DNA of 64,000 nucleotides from Salinicola aestuarinus (GTDB taxonomy: Bacteria > Pseudomonadota > Gammaproteobacteria > Pseudomonadales > Halomonadaceae). The position numbers and the translations under genes were made by a program. The DNA lies in assembly GCF_003206645.1 (NCBI RefSeq), contig NZ_PZJP01000015.1:32521-96520 (forward strand). The letters run 5' to 3'. Each line of letters starts with the position of its first letter. Positions within the stretch are counted from its first letter, which is position 1. Positions 41,380-52,751 of this stretch are shown here, piece by piece. Below the pieces are notes generated by a model. That model was not told the origin of the DNA and did no database searches. It saw nothing but the letters and a program-made list of their open reading frames with translations.

Positions 41380-42522
41380 ATGGAACTGATCCGAGGCCTG
41401 CACAATCTGAGCAGTGCATCCCCCGAGACGGCACTGCCGCGCGGCGGCTGCGTGGCGACCATCGGCAATTTCGATGGCGTGCATCTCGGTCATCAGGCGA
41501 TTCTCGAGCAGCTCAAGGCGCTCTCCCGCGCGGCCGATCTCCCATTGACGGTGGTCATCTTCGAGCCGCAGCCGCGGGAGTATTTCGCCGGCGAGCAGGC
41601 GCCGCCTCGGCTGACGCGGCTGCGCGACAAGGTCGAGCTTCTCGACGCCTTCGGTGCCGATCGTGTGCTCTGCCTGCCGTTCAACGATGCCCTGCGTAGT
41701 CTGACCGCGCGAGAGTTCATCCAGCGGGTACTGATCGACGGCCTGCGAGTCCGCCATCTGGTGGTCGGCGATGACTTTCGCTTCGGCTGCGATCGTGCCG
41801 GTGACTTCGCGTTGCTGCAGACGGTCGGTCGCGAGAGCGGCTTTGCCGTGGAGCACACGCGGACGTTTGCCATCGACGACGAGCGGGTCTCGAGTACTCG
41901 GGTGCGGACCCTGCTGGCGAGCGGCAATTTCCGCCAGGCCGCGCGGATGCTGGGCCGACCCTACGCCTATCGCGGCCGGGTGGTGCGCGATCAGCAGCTC
42001 GGTCGCACCATCGGCGTGCCGACGGCGAACGTGCCGCTGCCGCGCTGGCCGCTGGCGATGCGCGGGGTCTTCGCCTGTGCCACGCGCCTGCCCGATGGCG
42101 AGTGGGCGGCGGGCGTGGCCAATATCGGCTGGCGTCCCACGGTGGGCGCCGAGCGGGCGCTGCTGGAAGTGCACCTGCTCGACCGCCGGGTCGAACTCTA
42201 CGGCGAGTCATTGACGGTCGTTCCCTGCGCGCGACTGCGTGGCGAGGTGAAGTTCGACGCCTTCGATGCCCTCGTCGATCAGATTCACCGCGACCTCGAC
42301 GACGCCCGGCGTTACTTCGCCGAGGCCAGCGGCTCGCCGCATGATCCGGCAGCGCTGTCCGACGCTTGCGTGTCGCCGTCGGGCGATCCGATCGCGGCAG
42401 CGGACGACGCCGCCGCACGTCACGAGCCGCGACTGCCGAGCTACCCGCTGGCGCGCTTCCCGCTCGCCTCGGCGCCGCTCGCCTTTGACACGTCTCATTC
42501 GGATTTGGCGCCGAGCGAATGA
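41380..42522 (+). CDS. ribF: Bifunctional riboflavin kinase/FMN adenylyltransferase
   Basis: Makes FMN and FAD. The N-terminal adenylyltransferase domain shows [16 protein letters not shown] and [13 protein letters not shown]. The C-terminal kinase domain shows [25 protein letters not shown], and [17 protein letters not shown]. The 380 residues exceed E. coli RibF (313). The excess is a C-terminal tail of about 70 residues (from [12 protein letters not shown] onward) with low complexity and no recognised domain. It lies in the conserved murJ-ribF-ileS-lspA-fkpB-ispH order. Confidence 0.95.
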   Translation: MELIRGLHNLSSASPETALPRGGCVATIGNFDGVHLGHQAILEQLKALSRAADLPLTVVIFEPQPREYFAGEQAPPRLTRLRDKVELLDAFGADRVLCLPFNDALRSLTAREFIQRVLIDGLRVRHLVVGDDFRFGCDRAGDFALLQTVGRESGFAVEHTRTFAIDDERVSSTRVRTLLASGNFRQAARMLGRPYAYRGRVVRDQQLGRTIGVPTANVPLPRWPLAMRGVFACATRLPDGEWAAGVANIGWRPTVGAERALLEVHLLDRRVELYGESLTVVPCARLRGEVKFDAFDALVDQIHRDLDDARRYFAEASGSPHDPAALSDACVSPSGDPIAAADDAAARHEPRLPSYPLARFPLASAPLAFDTSHSDLAPSE

Positions 42523-42540
42523 CCGCGGCGTCGCGCGAGT

Positions 42541-42609
42541 CGACGACAACAGCCTTGAGCGGGCCGCTGGCGAGAGCCCCGAGCGGACCGACGACAACAG
42601 CCTTGAGCG
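42541..42609 (+). repeat. 21-bp direct repeat in the ribF-ileS intergenic region
   Basis: CGACGACAACAGCCTTGAGCG occurs at 42541-42561 and again at 42589-42609, 48 bases apart, in the 100-base gap before ileS. A 48-base period is a multiple of three and the stretch is open in the ileS frame, so it encodes DDNSLER twice if read. Confidence 0.8.
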
Positions 42610-42622
42610 AATCGAAAACATC

Positions 42623-45472
42623 ATGAGCGACTACAAGCACACGCTGAATCTGCCTTCCACCGACTTTCCCATGCGCGGCAATCTGCCGGCGCGGGAGCCG
42701 GGCCGGATCGCCCAGTGGAACGACATGAACCTCTACGCCCGGCTGCGTGAATCTCGCGCCGGGCGTGAGCGGTTCGTGCTCCACGACGGCCCTCCGTACG
42801 CCAACGGCAGCATTCACATCGGCCACGCGGTCAACAAGTTGCTCAAGGACTTCATCGTCAAGTCCAAGAACCTCGCCGGCTTCGACGCGCCCTACGTGCC
42901 GGGCTGGGACTGCCATGGCCTGCCGATCGAGCACAAGGTCGAGACGACCCACGGCAAGCATCTGCCGGCGGGCGAGGCGCGGGCGCTCTGCCGCGACTAC
43001 GCCAGCGCCCAGGTCGAGGTGCAGAAGGAAGGGTTCGTGCGGCTCGGCGTCCAGGGCGACTGGGATCACCCCTACCTGACCATGAACTTCGCCAACGAGG
43101 CCGGCGAAATCCGGGCGCTGGCGGAGATGGTCAAGGGCGGCTTCGTCTTCAAGGGGTTAAAGCCGGTCAACTGGTGCTTCGATTGCGGTTCCGCGCTGGC
43201 GGAAGCCGAAGTCGAGTATCAGGACAAGCAGTCCGATGCCATCGACGTGGCGTTCCCCAGTGCGGATGACGCCGGGCTCGCTGCGGCCTTCGGTCTCGAG
43301 GCGCTGACCCAGCCCGCCGCCGCGGTGATCTGGACCACCACGCCCTGGACGATCCCCGCCAACCAGGCGCTCAACGTCCACCCGGAATTCACCTACGCGC
43401 TGGTCGATACCGGCGAGCGCCTGCTGCTGCTCGCCGAAGAGCTGGTCGAAAGCTGCCTCGAGCGCTTCGAGCTGAGCGGCACCGTCGTCGCCACCGCCCC
43501 GGGCACCGCGCTCGAACGACTGGCCTTTCGCCACCCGCTCGCCGTGAGCGACGCTGGTTTCGATCGGCGCTCGCCGGTCTATCTCGCCGACTACGTCGAG
43601 CTCGGCGCGGGTACCGGTATCGTCCACTCGGCGCCGGCCTACGGTGAGGATGACTTCGTCACCTGCCGCGCCTACGGCATGAGCTTCGATGAGATCCTCA
43701 ACCCGGTGCAGAGCAACGGCGTCTACGCCGATGACCTGGCACTTTTCGGCGGGCAGATGATCTGGAAGGCCAATCCGCAGATCGTGACCGCGCTGAATGA
43801 CGCGAACGCGCTGCTCGGCCACGAGCGGATCAACCACAGCTACATGCACTGCTGGCGACACAAGTCACCGGTCATCTATCGCGCCACCGCCCAGTGGTTC
43901 GTCGGCATGGATCGTAAGGGTGAAGACGGGCGTACGCTGCGTGAAACGGCACTGGCCGGCGTCGAGGCGACCGACTTCATTCCGGCCTGGGGCAAGGCGC
44001 GACTGCACTCGATGATCGCCAATCGTCCGGACTGGTGCATCTCGCGCCAGCGCAACTGGGGCGTGCCGATTCCGTTCTTCCTGCATCGGGCGAGCGGCGA
44101 GCTGCATCCTCGCACCGTCGAGCTGATGGAAGCCGTCGCCGAGCGTGTCGAACAGCGCGGCATCGACGCCTGGTTCGATCTCGATCCCAGCGAGCTGCTG
44201 GGCGACGAGGCGGCCGACTACGAGAAGGTCAGCGATACCCTGGATGTCTGGTTCGACTCCGGCACCACCCACTGGCACGTGCTGCGCGGCTCGCATTCGC
44301 TCGGCCACGACACCGGTCCCCGCGCGGATCTCTACCTCGAGGGCTCGGATCAGCATCGCGGCTGGTTCCATTCGTCGCTGCTGACCGGCAGCGCCATCGA
44401 CGGCCACCCGCCCTACAAGGCGCTGCTCACCCACGGCTTCACCGTCGATGAGAAGGGCCGCAAGATGTCCAAGTCGCTCGGCAACGTGGTCGCGCCGCAG
44501 CAGGTGATGGACAAGCTCGGTGCCGACATCCTTCGCCTGTGGGTCGCTTCCACTGACTACTCCGGCGAGATGGCGGTGTCGGACGAGATCCTGAAGCGCA
44601 CCGCGGATGTCTACCGGCGGATTCGCAACACGTCGCGCTTTCTGCTCGGCAACCTCACCGGCTTCGACCCGGCGAGCCACAGCGTCGCCTTCGACGACAT
44701 GCTGGCGCTGGACCGCTGGGCGGTGGATCGTGCCGCGGTACTCCAGGCGCGTATCGAACGCGCCTACGCCGACTACCGCTTCCGCGACGTCTACCAGCAG
44801 GTGCACGACTTCTGCGCCCGCGACATGGGCGGGTTCTATCTCGACATCATCAAGGACCGTCAGTACACGACCCAGTCGGACTCGCTGGCGCGGCGCAGCT
44901 GCCAGACGGCGCTTTACCATATCGTCGAGGCGCTCTCCCGCTGGATCGCCCCGATCCTCTCGTTCACGGCCGAAGAGATCTTCGAGAACATCCCCGGCGA
45001 GCGCGGCGAGAGCGTGCTGCTCGAAACCTATTACGACGGTCTCTCGACCCTGCCGGAAGACGCCGCCATGGGCCGCGAATTCTGGGATCGCGTGATCGAG
45101 GTCAAGCACGCGGTCAACGGCCGGCTGGAGGCCGCACGTAACGAGGGGGTCATCAAGGGTGCGCTGGACAGCGAAGTGACCCTCTACGTCAGCGACGCGC
45201 TGCACGCGCTGCTGTCGCGCTTCGAGGACGAGTTGCGCTTTGTGCTGATTACCTCGGAGGCGCGCCTGGCGCCGCTCGCCGAGGCGCAAGACGCCAAGGA
45301 GACCGAGTTCGAGGGGCTGAAGGTGGCCGTGCGACTGAGTCCGTATGATAAAGACGAGCGTAGCTGGGAGCGGCGTCCGGACGTGGGGGCCGATGCCGAG
45401 CATCCGACGCTCTCCGCGCGCTCCATTGCCAACCTGCCGGATGGCCCGGGAGAGGTGCGCCGCTTTGCCTGA
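42623..45472 (+). CDS. ileS: Isoleucyl-tRNA synthetase
   Basis: Class I synthetase charging tRNA-Ile, 949 residues (E. coli 938). The HIGH motif is in [16 protein letters not shown] and KMSKS in [10 protein letters not shown]. The CP1 editing domain has [20 protein letters not shown]. The C-terminal tail ([20 protein letters not shown] then [10 protein letters not shown]) aligns with the E. coli zinc ribbon KCPRCWHY...ICGRCVSN, but all four Cys are replaced (Asp, Ser, Ser, Ser). The start at 42623 gives [19 protein letters not shown]; the SD is poor. Confidence 0.97.
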   Translation: MSDYKHTLNLPSTDFPMRGNLPAREPGRIAQWNDMNLYARLRESRAGRERFVLHDGPPYANGSIHIGHAVNKLLKDFIVKSKNLAGFDAPYVPGWDCHGLPIEHKVETTHGKHLPAGEARALCRDYASAQVEVQKEGFVRLGVQGDWDHPYLTMNFANEAGEIRALAEMVKGGFVFKGLKPVNWCFDCGSALAEAEVEYQDKQSDAIDVAFPSADDAGLAAAFGLEALTQPAAAVIWTTTPWTIPANQALNVHPEFTYALVDTGERLLLLAEELVESCLERFELSGTVVATAPGTALERLAFRHPLAVSDAGFDRRSPVYLADYVELGAGTGIVHSAPAYGEDDFVTCRAYGMSFDEILNPVQSNGVYADDLALFGGQMIWKANPQIVTALNDANALLGHERINHSYMHCWRHKSPVIYRATAQWFVGMDRKGEDGRTLRETALAGVEATDFIPAWGKARLHSMIANRPDWCISRQRNWGVPIPFFLHRASGELHPRTVELMEAVAERVEQRGIDAWFDLDPSELLGDEAADYEKVSDTLDVWFDSGTTHWHVLRGSHSLGHDTGPRADLYLEGSDQHRGWFHSSLLTGSAIDGHPPYKALLTHGFTVDEKGRKMSKSLGNVVAPQQVMDKLGADILRLWVASTDYSGEMAVSDEILKRTADVYRRIRNTSRFLLGNLTGFDPASHSVAFDDMLALDRWAVDRAAVLQARIERAYADYRFRDVYQQVHDFCARDMGGFYLDIIKDRQYTTQSDSLARRSCQTALYHIVEALSRWIAPILSFTAEEIFENIPGERGESVLLETYYDGLSTLPEDAAMGREFWDRVIEVKHAVNGRLEAARNEGVIKGALDSEVTLYVSDALHALLSRFEDELRFVLITSEARLAPLAEAQDAKETEFEGLKVAVRLSPYDKDERSWERRPDVGADAEHPTLSARSIANLPDGPGEVRRFA

Positions 45473-45509
45473 TATCGATGCGCAGCGTGGCGCCGAGGGC
45501 GAGCCGCCG

Positions 45510-46013
45510 ATGCGCCAGCCGCTGCGGTGGCTGCTGCTCTCGCTGGCGGTGATCGTGCTCGATCTCGGGTTCAAGGGGCTGGCGAGCGCCAACCTGACCT
45601 ACGCCAGGCCGCTCGAGGTGCTGCCGGTCTTCAACCTGACGCTTTTGCACAATACCGGTGCGGCGTTCAGCTTTCTCGCCGAGCACGCCGGCTGGCAGCG
45701 CTGGTTCTTCGCGCTTATCGCCATCGGCGCGAGCGTTGGCCTGACGGTATGGCTGACCCGACTCAGACGCGGCGAGACCCTGGCCGCGGTATCGCTGGCG
45801 CTGGTCATCGGTGGGGCTATCGGCAATCTGTACGATCGCCTCGCCCACGGCTACGTGGTCGACTATCTGTCGTTTCACTGGGGCGGCTACTACTTTCCCG
45901 CCTTCAATCTGGCCGACACCGCCATTACGCTGGGCGCCGTCGGCCTGATCCTGCAGTCACTATTCGAGTCGCGCCGCGACAGGCAGCGCGCGGCGCATGA
46001 GGAGCAGCCATGA
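45510..46013 (+). CDS. lspA: Lipoprotein signal peptidase (signal peptidase II)
   Basis: Inner-membrane aspartyl protease removing lipoprotein signal peptides. 167 residues with four hydrophobic segments. The catalytic Asp residues sit in VIGGAIGNLYDRLAHGYVVD and PAFNLADTAITLG; NTGAAFSFLAEHAGW is also conserved. The start is uncertain: ATG at 45510, or a TTG at 45465 overlapping the ileS stop with AGAGG upstream. The ATG gives the usual family length. Its stop overlaps the fkpB start (ATGA). Confidence 0.93.
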   Translation: MRQPLRWLLLSLAVIVLDLGFKGLASANLTYARPLEVLPVFNLTLLHNTGAAFSFLAEHAGWQRWFFALIAIGASVGLTVWLTRLRRGETLAAVSLALVIGGAIGNLYDRLAHGYVVDYLSFHWGGYYFPAFNLADTAITLGAVGLILQSLFESRRDRQRAAHEEQP

Positions 46014-46471
46014 ACACTGACGAGACGAACGAGACGTATCGCGTCGACGACGGCATGGAGGTGACGCTCCACTTCACCGTCAAGCTCGAGGATGGCGAAG
46101 TCGTCGACTCGACCCGTGACAAACAGCCGGCGACGTTTCAGGTCGGCGACGGCAACCTGCCGCCGGGTTTCGAGGCGCCGATGAAGGGCCTGGCTGCCGG
46201 CGAGCAGGGCAGCTACGACATTACGCCGGAGCACGCCTTCGGCCAGCACAACCCGCAGAACGTGCAGCGCCTGCCGCGGGACAGTTTCGAAGAGACGGTC
46301 GAGCCCGGCACGATGATGTCGTTCGCCGACCCCGCCGGCGGCGAACTGCCCGGCGTGATCGCAAGCGTCGACGAGCGTCACGTCGATGTGGACTTCAATC
46401 ATCCGCTGGCGGGGCGTACCCTGACCTTCGAAGTCGAGATCATCGACGTGCGCCCGGCAACCACACACTGA
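46010..46471 (+). CDS. fkpB: FKBP-type peptidyl-prolyl isomerase, SlpA/FkpB-like
   Basis: 153-residue cytosolic FKBP with inserted IF chaperone domain. Blocks: [74 protein letters not shown]. It is translationally coupled to lspA and 23 bases before ispH. Short and acidic, as usual for this locus. Confidence 0.94.
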   Translation: MNTDETNETYRVDDGMEVTLHFTVKLEDGEVVDSTRDKQPATFQVGDGNLPPGFEAPMKGLAAGEQGSYDITPEHAFGQHNPQNVQRLPRDSFEETVEPGTMMSFADPAGGELPGVIASVDERHVDVDFNHPLAGRTLTFEVEIIDVRPATTH

Positions 46472-46494
46472 GCAGCGCCAAGCGCGAGGTTCCT

Positions 46495-47463
46495 ATGTCC
46501 GCCCCTCTGCAAATCAAGCTGGCCAACCCGCGCGGTTTCTGCGCCGGCGTCGATCGCGCCATCGACATCGTCAACCGCGCGCTCGATGTTTTCGGGCCGC
46601 CGGTCTACGTGCGCCATGAAGTTGTCCACAACCGTTTCGTCGTCGACAGCCTGCGCGAGCGTGGCGCCATCTTCGTCGAGGAGCTCGACGAGGTGCCGGA
46701 CGATGTGCTCGTGATCTTCTCCGCTCATGGTGTCTCCCAGGCAGTCGAAGAGGAGGCCGAGCGGCGAGGGCTGAAGATCTTCGACGCCACCTGCCCGCTG
46801 GTGACCAAGGTCCACATGGAAGTTCTGCGCTACGCCAAGCGCGGGCAGGAGTGCATCCTGATCGGCCACGCCGGACACCCTGAGGTCGAGGGCACCATGG
46901 GGCGCTACGACACCCGCCATGGCGGTGCCATCTATCTCGTCGAGGACGAGGAAGACGCCGCGAATCTCCAGGTGCGCGATCCGTCCCGGCTGGCTTTCGT
47001 CACCCAGACCACGCTCTCCATGGATGACACCGCCAAGGTGATCGACACGCTGCGCGAGCACTTCCCCGAGATTCAGGGGCCGCGCAAGGACGACATCTGC
47101 TACGCCACGCAGAACCGTCAGGATGCGGTGCGTGAGCTCGCCGACAGCGCCGATGTGGTGCTGGTCGTCGGTAGCGTCAACAGCTCCAACTCCAATCGGC
47201 TGCGCGAGCTCTCCGAGCGGATGGGCACGCCGGCCTATCTGATCGATGACGCCGAGCAGATCGAGGCCGACTGGCTGGCGGGGATTCAGCGCATCGGCAT
47301 CACCGCCGGCGCCAGCGCGCCCGAGGTGCTGGTGAAGGGGGTCATCGCCAAGCTCGAATCCCTCGGCGCTGCCCCGCCCGAAGAGCTCGACGGCCGCCCG
47401 GAAACCATCACGTTCTCCATGCCGCGGGAGCTGCGCGAGCAGGTCATCGTCAGCGAAGTGTGA
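46495..47463 (+). CDS. ispH: 4-hydroxy-3-methylbut-2-enyl diphosphate reductase
   Basis: Last step of the MEP pathway, giving IPP and DMAPP from HMBPP; [4Fe-4S] enzyme of 322 residues. The cluster Cys residues are in [25 protein letters not shown], and [14 protein letters not shown]. The conserved [11 protein letters not shown] and [10 protein letters not shown] carry substrate-binding His residues. It provides the precursors for the crt and ispB products in this window. A hairpin follows. Confidence 0.97.
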   Translation: MSAPLQIKLANPRGFCAGVDRAIDIVNRALDVFGPPVYVRHEVVHNRFVVDSLRERGAIFVEELDEVPDDVLVIFSAHGVSQAVEEEAERRGLKIFDATCPLVTKVHMEVLRYAKRGQECILIGHAGHPEVEGTMGRYDTRHGGAIYLVEDEEDAANLQVRDPSRLAFVTQTTLSMDDTAKVIDTLREHFPEIQGPRKDDICYATQNRQDAVRELADSADVVLVVGSVNSSNSNRLRELSERMGTPAYLIDDAEQIEADWLAGIQRIGITAGASAPEVLVKGVIAKLESLGAAPPEELDGRPETITFSMPRELREQVIVSEV

Positions 47464-47513
47464 TCCCGTCCTAAACTCCTCTCCTCTATGGCCGATACAG
47501 GGTAATTAAATGT

Positions 47514-47538
47514 AACCGCCGGGCGCTGCCCGGCGGTT
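47514..47538 (+). terminator. Hairpin between ispH and pilV
   Basis: Perfect 11-bp stem AACCGCCGGGC / GCCCGGCGGTT with a GCT loop. No T tract follows, so termination may be incomplete. Confidence 0.5.
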
Positions 47539-47586
47539 CGACCCGGTCGGCCGTCTTCTTCTGGGCGGCCCTTGGCGGAGCCAGGT

Positions 47587-48111
47587 GTGTCCCAGTGTCG
47601 TTCTGGCCCAATCCATCAGCGCGGCCTCTCCCTGATCGAAGTGCTCGTCGCCCTCGTGGTGTTCAGCGTTGGCCTGCTCGGCACGGCAACCCTGCTGGCA
47701 CAGCAGGCGCGCCTCGGCGCCGAAGCGGGCTACCGCTCACTGGCCGTGATCATGGCGGAGGATCTGCTCGAGCGAATCAAGCTGCGGGACAGTGCCGAGC
47801 GCCACGCCCTGGCGGGTCACTATGCCCCTGGCGGTGTCGCAGGTGACGTGGGCGCTGGCGGTGCGAGCGGCGACACCCGGCTGTCACTCGAAGGGTGGGG
47901 CGACGACTGGTACTCGCGCTACGCGATTCCCGGGCTGAGCGTCTGCACCGATATCAGCCCCCCGACGGCGTCGGTGACGGTGGTCTGGCGCGTGCGGATG
48001 GCACTGCCCACGCCCGACAGCGTGCCCGCCTGCGTGACCGACGGCGCGGGCGACAGTGACGGTCCGGCGTATCGTCGCTGGGTCCGCTTGACCTCGCCGG
48101 TGGCCGAATGA
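47587..48111 (+). CDS. pilV: Type IV pilus modification/minor pseudopilin PilV
   Basis: 174-residue prepilin-like protein. The class III signal HQRG then LSLIEVLVALVVFSVGLLGT gives the prepilin peptidase site and hydrophobic N-helix with Glu5. The start is uncertain: GTG at 47587 with GGAG 7 bases upstream is preferred, TTG at 47572 is possible. It is first in pilV-pilW-pilX-pilY1-pilE; the stop overlaps the pilW ATG. Confidence 0.88.
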   Translation: MSQCRSGPIHQRGLSLIEVLVALVVFSVGLLGTATLLAQQARLGAEAGYRSLAVIMAEDLLERIKLRDSAERHALAGHYAPGGVAGDVGAGGASGDTRLSLEGWGDDWYSRYAIPGLSVCTDISPPTASVTVVWRVRMALPTPDSVPACVTDGAGDSDGPAYRRWVRLTSPVAE

Positions 48112-49055
48112 GGCTTGGCGGGGCCCGTGGGCGACGGGCACAGCGGGGCATGACGCTCATCGAGCTGCTGATCGCACTCGCCATCGGCTCGATCATGATT
48201 CTCGCGATCTCGCGGGTCTATCTCGCCGCTGCCAGCGGCGTGCGTGACTACCGTGACCGCACGGCGCTCGTCGACTGCGTGCGGTTGCTGCACGACCATC
48301 TCGATTACGAGCTTCGCCGCGCCGACTTCTGGGGCCGGGTCCCTGCCGACGCCCCGCGAAGCGGTAAGGTCGCCATCGACGGCGACTGCGACGGGGCTTT
48401 CGCGTTCGGGCGTACTGCAGACGCCCCACCGGATCAGCCGCGCGGGATCTGGGCCTCGATGCAACCTCCCCAGGGCTGCAGCCTCGACGAGGCGCTGGCG
48501 GATCAGACCTACCTGGCCGTTCGCTATGCTGCCGAGAACTGCGCCGCCGCTGACTGCAGTGGCAAGCCAGTGATCGAGAGCTTCTATCCGACCATCGTGT
48601 TCGGTGAGGCGCTGGGCGCCGAGGGGCCGGTCAATGCCGACCCTGCGCGAGATCGCTGGCGCTACGGCGGCAGCCTCTACTATTTGCGCCACGACGACGA
48701 TGGCGAACCCGCCCTGTGGCGGCGGGTGCTGCTGGGCGGCGGTTTGACCAAAAGCCATGAAGTGCTCAAGGGCGTCGAGGCGCTCGCCTTCCGCTGGGCC
48801 GTCGATACCGACCGGGACGGCAGCGCCGAAGGCACGGCGGCAATCGACGAACTCCTCCCGGGCGATATGCCGAGCGTGGCCGGCATCGAGGTCGACGCGC
48901 TGGTATCGACGAGTGCACCGGCCGGCTACCGCGACGCGCGACGCTACCCCCTTATCGACGGACGCCAGATCGAGACGCGCCCCGGACGGCGCTATCGCAC
49001 GATCCGCTTTCTGGTGCCGTTGGAGATGCACCTCAGCGGAGTGATCGATGACTGA
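48108..49055 (+). CDS. pilW: Minor pilin PilW
   Basis: 315-residue type IV pilus assembly protein. Prepilin signal RRAQRG then MTLIELLIALAIGSIMILAI with Glu5; the C-terminal region is large as in PilW (RYGGSLYYLRHDDD, LKGVEALAFRWAVDTD). It overlaps pilV by 4 bases and pilX by 8. The position between PilV and PilX agrees with Pseudomonas order. Confidence 0.88.
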   Translation: MRLGGARGRRAQRGMTLIELLIALAIGSIMILAISRVYLAAASGVRDYRDRTALVDCVRLLHDHLDYELRRADFWGRVPADAPRSGKVAIDGDCDGAFAFGRTADAPPDQPRGIWASMQPPQGCSLDEALADQTYLAVRYAAENCAAADCSGKPVIESFYPTIVFGEALGAEGPVNADPARDRWRYGGSLYYLRHDDDGEPALWRRVLLGGGLTKSHEVLKGVEALAFRWAVDTDRDGSAEGTAAIDELLPGDMPSVAGIEVDALVSTSAPAGYRDARRYPLIDGRQIETRPGRRYRTIRFLVPLEMHLSGVIDD

Positions 49056-49623
49056 AGCGACCCCGCGATACCCAACCGACGTCGGGCCGACGAACCAGCG
49101 CGGCGCCGTGCTGCTGATGAGTCTCGTCTTTCTGCTGCTGCTGGGCGTCATGGCAGCCGGTGTCGGTGCCCTGATCGGCGCTCAGAGTCGTGAAAGCGCC
49201 GGCTATCAGCACGCCCGGCAACAGTTCCAGGCGGTCAACGGCGTCCTGCTCGAGGCCTCGCGCGATCGCGACTCGCTGTTCGCGACCCTGCTCGACTCGG
49301 CCCCGCCAGGCGACGCCGAGGCGGGTATGGCCAACCCCAACGGTGGCGATATCGACAGTGACAAGAGCTGCCGCCGTGCCGGCGGCGGTGTGTCCTCGAG
49401 TCTCTGCCTGGAGACGGCGCTGCTGCGGGCCGGATACGCCTGTCAGGTTACCGGGTTCTCCAGCGGTAGCTGCTTTGCGATTGAGCTTCGTGGTTGGGCG
49501 GCCGAGGGCGATGCCACCGAGGCGACGGCTGAGACCAGCGCCAGCCAACAGGTCTATGGTCTGCTGATCGAGACGCCCAACATCGTCTCCGGCGGTGACG
49601 GCCGGGCGGGCGTGTTTCCATGA
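49048..49623 (+). CDS. pilX: Minor pilin PilX-like
   Basis: 191-residue prepilin-like protein. After a hydrophilic leader (TNQRG) comes AVLLMSLVFLLLLGVMAAGV. As in many PilX proteins, no Glu5 is evident, so it may be a tip or initiator component. The mature part has Cys pairs in DKSCRRAGGG and SLCLETALL. It overlaps pilW by 8 bases and pilY1 by 4. Confidence 0.83.
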   Translation: MTEATPRYPTDVGPTNQRGAVLLMSLVFLLLLGVMAAGVGALIGAQSRESAGYQHARQQFQAVNGVLLEASRDRDSLFATLLDSAPPGDAEAGMANPNGGDIDSDKSCRRAGGGVSSSLCLETALLRAGYACQVTGFSSGSCFAIELRGWAAEGDATEATAETSASQQVYGLLIETPNIVSGGDGRAGVFP

Positions 49624-52600
49624 ACGCGACTTTCCAGTGGCTGCGTAGGCGTCTGTGCCCGGTTGCGTCTCTCGTGCTTCTGCTGCTGGCGACCGCGGCA
49701 CTCGGCGACGATACCGATATCTACCGCAGTCTCTACGATATCGAGAGTCGCAGCGGCCAGCCCCAGGTGATGATCATCTTCGATACTTCCGTCAGCATGC
49801 AGGATGTCATCTCCGAGGATGGCGTCGAGACGACGAAGATCGATATTGCCCGCTCGGTCATTGCCAACCTGGTGAGCGGCAACCCGCAGGTCGATTTTGG
49901 CCTGTCGATCTTCAACGACAACTATGAAACCGCGCCGGACGGCGGCCGCATCGTCTATCCCTTGCCCGGCAAGCGGGGGGCCGGCACCGAGACGCAGCGC
50001 CAGGCGCTGCTCGATACGCTGGCAGCCCTGCGCCCGGTGACCACGACGCCGTTATGCGAGACCTACTATGAGGTCTTTCGCTATTTCAAGGGTTTGCCAC
50101 CGCTATACGGCACGAAACCTCAGAGCCGCAACGACCGCAATCTCGGTTACAGCCCGGAGGCGATCGCCGACGGGGAGTATGTCTCCCCGCTACGGCCCTG
50201 CGAGCCGCTCTATCTCATCTACATGACCGATGGCACGCCCAACTTCGACACCGCCGCCAACGACGCGATCCGTGACCTTGTGCGCGGGGAGCGGGATGGC
50301 AACGCGGCGTGTCAACGGTATTCGGCGGCCGACACCCTGTCGGGGGAAGCGCAGAACTGCATGCCCGAGCTGGCGTACTACCTGAGCCAGCTCGGGACGT
50401 TCAGCGGTCGTGACAGTGCAGGGCGCGAGGTGGAGCAGGGCCCGGTCACGACCTACACCATCGGCTTCGATACCGATCAGCAGCTGCTCGTCGATACCGC
50501 CTCGCCGTTGAATATCGGCTCACAGCAATGCCCGGTGACGCGCCACCGCACTCGCTTTCATGGTGACGACGCCTGTGTCGGCTACTTCACCGCCGACGAC
50601 GCTGAACAGCTACAGAGCGCCTTCCAGGTGGCGATCGACGACATTCTGTCGCGGAGCACCACCTTCTCGGCGCCAGCGGTGTCGGCGGCCTTCACCACCA
50701 ACGCCCAGAGTCTCGACCGGCTCTATCTGCCGCGTTTTCTGCCCCGCAACGAGCCGCGCTGGAGTGGCAACGTCAAGCGGCTGCAGTTCGTCGCCCAGCA
50801 GCAGTGGCGCGACGTGCGCGGCAATCCCGCCTTCAATGCCACGACCGGCGATATTCGCGACAGCGCCTTTACCTGGTGGAGTGACGCGCAGGCGTTGGAC
50901 GCCCCGGATGGTAACGACGTCGAGGCCGGCGGCATCGGTGGCCTGCTGCGCCAGCGTGTCGACGAGGCGCTGAAAGCGGGCGGCAGTGACGGTCGGCGAA
51001 TCTTCACCGATCGTCAGGGCCGGCTGACGCCGTTCGACGCCGACCTGGCCGTAGAGCCACCGGAGAAATGGGGGCTGCCCGCCGACAGCGATGACGCCTC
51101 GATCACGGATCTCATCCGCTGGGCGCGAGGCGCCGATCGCGACGACGAGAACGGCAACGAGGTGCGTCAGGAGGCCCGCCCCTGGCTGATGGGCGACATC
51201 CTCCATGCCGACCCGATCGCACTCAATTACGGGGCAACCACCGACGCCGAGGCGACCGGCGATGGCAAGCTCTACCTGGCATTCGGCACCAACGCGGGGT
51301 TTCTGCATTTCGTCGATGGCGATAGCGGCGAGGAGCAGTGGAGCTTTACGCCGGAGTCGCTGACCGCGCTGCACCGGACCCTGCGCGAGAACGTGCCGGT
51401 CACCGCCTCCGAGGAGACGCTGCAGCACCCCTACGGCCTCGACTCGCCACCCGCCTATGTGCGAATCGATGCCAACCGCGACGGACGCATTCGCGGCGCC
51501 GATGGGGATCGCATGCTGCTGGTCTTTGGCCAGCGCCGCGGCGGCCGGCACTACTACGCGCTCGACGTGACCGATCCCGAGACGCCGACACTGGCGTGGA
51601 CGCTCTCGCCGGAGGGGGCCTTCACCGAGCTGGGCCAGACCTGGGGGACGCCGATGCCGACGCGGGTGCCCGGCCACGAGGGCCCCGTCTTCGTCATCGC
51701 CGGCGGCTACGACCCCGGTCGCGACGACCCCGCGCGGGGCAGTCACGTCGGCGACGATCAGGGCCGTGCGCTCTACATCGTCGATGCGTTGACCGGGGCG
51801 CTTGTGTTTCGCGCCGACCCGACGACCCCCGCGCACTTTCGCCAGACACCGTTCCCGCACGCCATTGCCGCCTCGCCGACGGTGGTCGACGACGACAGTG
51901 ATGGCATCGCCGACCGCATCTATCTCGCGGACGTTGGCGGCGATCTGTGGCGGCTCGATCTCGACCCGAGCGTTGCCGCCGATGGCTGGAAGATCCAAAA
52001 GGTGGCCGAACTCGGTGGTCAGGGCGTCAACAATCGACGCTTCTTCAACAGCGTCGATTTCGTCACCCTGGCTGACGGCGGCGAGGTCGTCGATCTGCTG
52101 CTGGTGGGCAGCGGCGACCGGGCCAACCCGAAGGCCGGCGGTGAGGGGGCCCAGAGCGCCCCGGTCGCGGACGCCTTCTTCGCGGTCCGCGACCGGGGCA
52201 TCGAGGCATCGGTCATCCAGGCCAAGTGGCTCAGCGATGTCACGTCCGACGCCTTCTGCGAGCGCGATGCCGAGCCGAATGCCGCCACGGCATGCCGCAA
52301 CGTCTGGGCTGACGCCGCGGGCTGGAAGCTCTTCCTTAACGGCGGCTACACGCTGGATCTCCCGGGGGCGAAGGTGCTGTCGGCGAGCGTCACCCTCGAC
52401 GGCGTCGCCTACTTCTCGGCCTATGTGCCCGACGAGCCCGAGTCGATCTGTATCCCGGTGGTGGGGCGAAGCTATCTCTTCGGGGTCGATCTGCGCACCG
52501 CGGCGGCCGGGCGCTATGTCAGCCGCGACGTCGACGATGTCCGTGAGGGGCGCGCCGTGGAGGCAGGCGCCTATCTGCTGGGGCGGCCCGCGTTGTTGAT

Positions 52601-52751
52601 TCGCGGCAGCGAGCTCTATCTGCAGGGGATCGGCGCGGCGGATCTCGAAGCGCTGGTCGACCCCTCGCAGCGGGGTGAGGGCAACGGGCTGTCGTTTCCC
52701 TTCCGGGCGACGCGAAGTTACTGGTACGAGACGACGGAGGCAGGGACGTGA
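49620..52751 (+). CDS. pilY1: PilY1 pilus tip adhesin/assembly factor
   Basis: 1043-residue exported protein. The signal peptide ([16 protein letters not shown]) is followed by a von Willebrand A domain with the MIDAS motif DTSVSM near residue 55. The C-terminal half is a beta-propeller typical of PilY1: [51 protein letters not shown] Ca-binding loop [20 protein letters not shown] is visible, with a second candidate [14 protein letters not shown]. It overlaps pilX and pilE by 4 bases each. Confidence 0.92.
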   Translation: MNATFQWLRRRLCPVASLVLLLLATAALGDDTDIYRSLYDIESRSGQPQVMIIFDTSVSMQDVISEDGVETTKIDIARSVIANLVSGNPQVDFGLSIFNDNYETAPDGGRIVYPLPGKRGAGTETQRQALLDTLAALRPVTTTPLCETYYEVFRYFKGLPPLYGTKPQSRNDRNLGYSPEAIADGEYVSPLRPCEPLYLIYMTDGTPNFDTAANDAIRDLVRGERDGNAACQRYSAADTLSGEAQNCMPELAYYLSQLGTFSGRDSAGREVEQGPVTTYTIGFDTDQQLLVDTASPLNIGSQQCPVTRHRTRFHGDDACVGYFTADDAEQLQSAFQVAIDDILSRSTTFSAPAVSAAFTTNAQSLDRLYLPRFLPRNEPRWSGNVKRLQFVAQQQWRDVRGNPAFNATTGDIRDSAFTWWSDAQALDAPDGNDVEAGGIGGLLRQRVDEALKAGGSDGRRIFTDRQGRLTPFDADLAVEPPEKWGLPADSDDASITDLIRWARGADRDDENGNEVRQEARPWLMGDILHADPIALNYGATTDAEATGDGKLYLAFGTNAGFLHFVDGDSGEEQWSFTPESLTALHRTLRENVPVTASEETLQHPYGLDSPPAYVRIDANRDGRIRGADGDRMLLVFGQRRGGRHYYALDVTDPETPTLAWTLSPEGAFTELGQTWGTPMPTRVPGHEGPVFVIAGGYDPGRDDPARGSHVGDDQGRALYIVDALTGALVFRADPTTPAHFRQTPFPHAIAASPTVVDDDSDGIADRIYLADVGGDLWRLDLDPSVAADGWKIQKVAELGGQGVNNRRFFNSVDFVTLADGGEVVDLLLVGSGDRANPKAGGEGAQSAPVADAFFAVRDRGIEASVIQAKWLSDVTSDAFCERDAEPNAATACRNVWADAAGWKLFLNGGYTLDLPGAKVLSASVTLDGVAYFSAYVPDEPESICIPVVGRSYLFGVDLRTAAAGRYVSRDVDDVREGRAVEAGAYLLGRPALLIRGSELYLQGIGAADLEALVDPSQRGEGNGLSFPFRATRSYWYETTEAGT

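Noticed and set aside
43865..45592. 575-codon open frame on the minus strand
   Set aside because: Antisense to ileS, with no recognisable domain.
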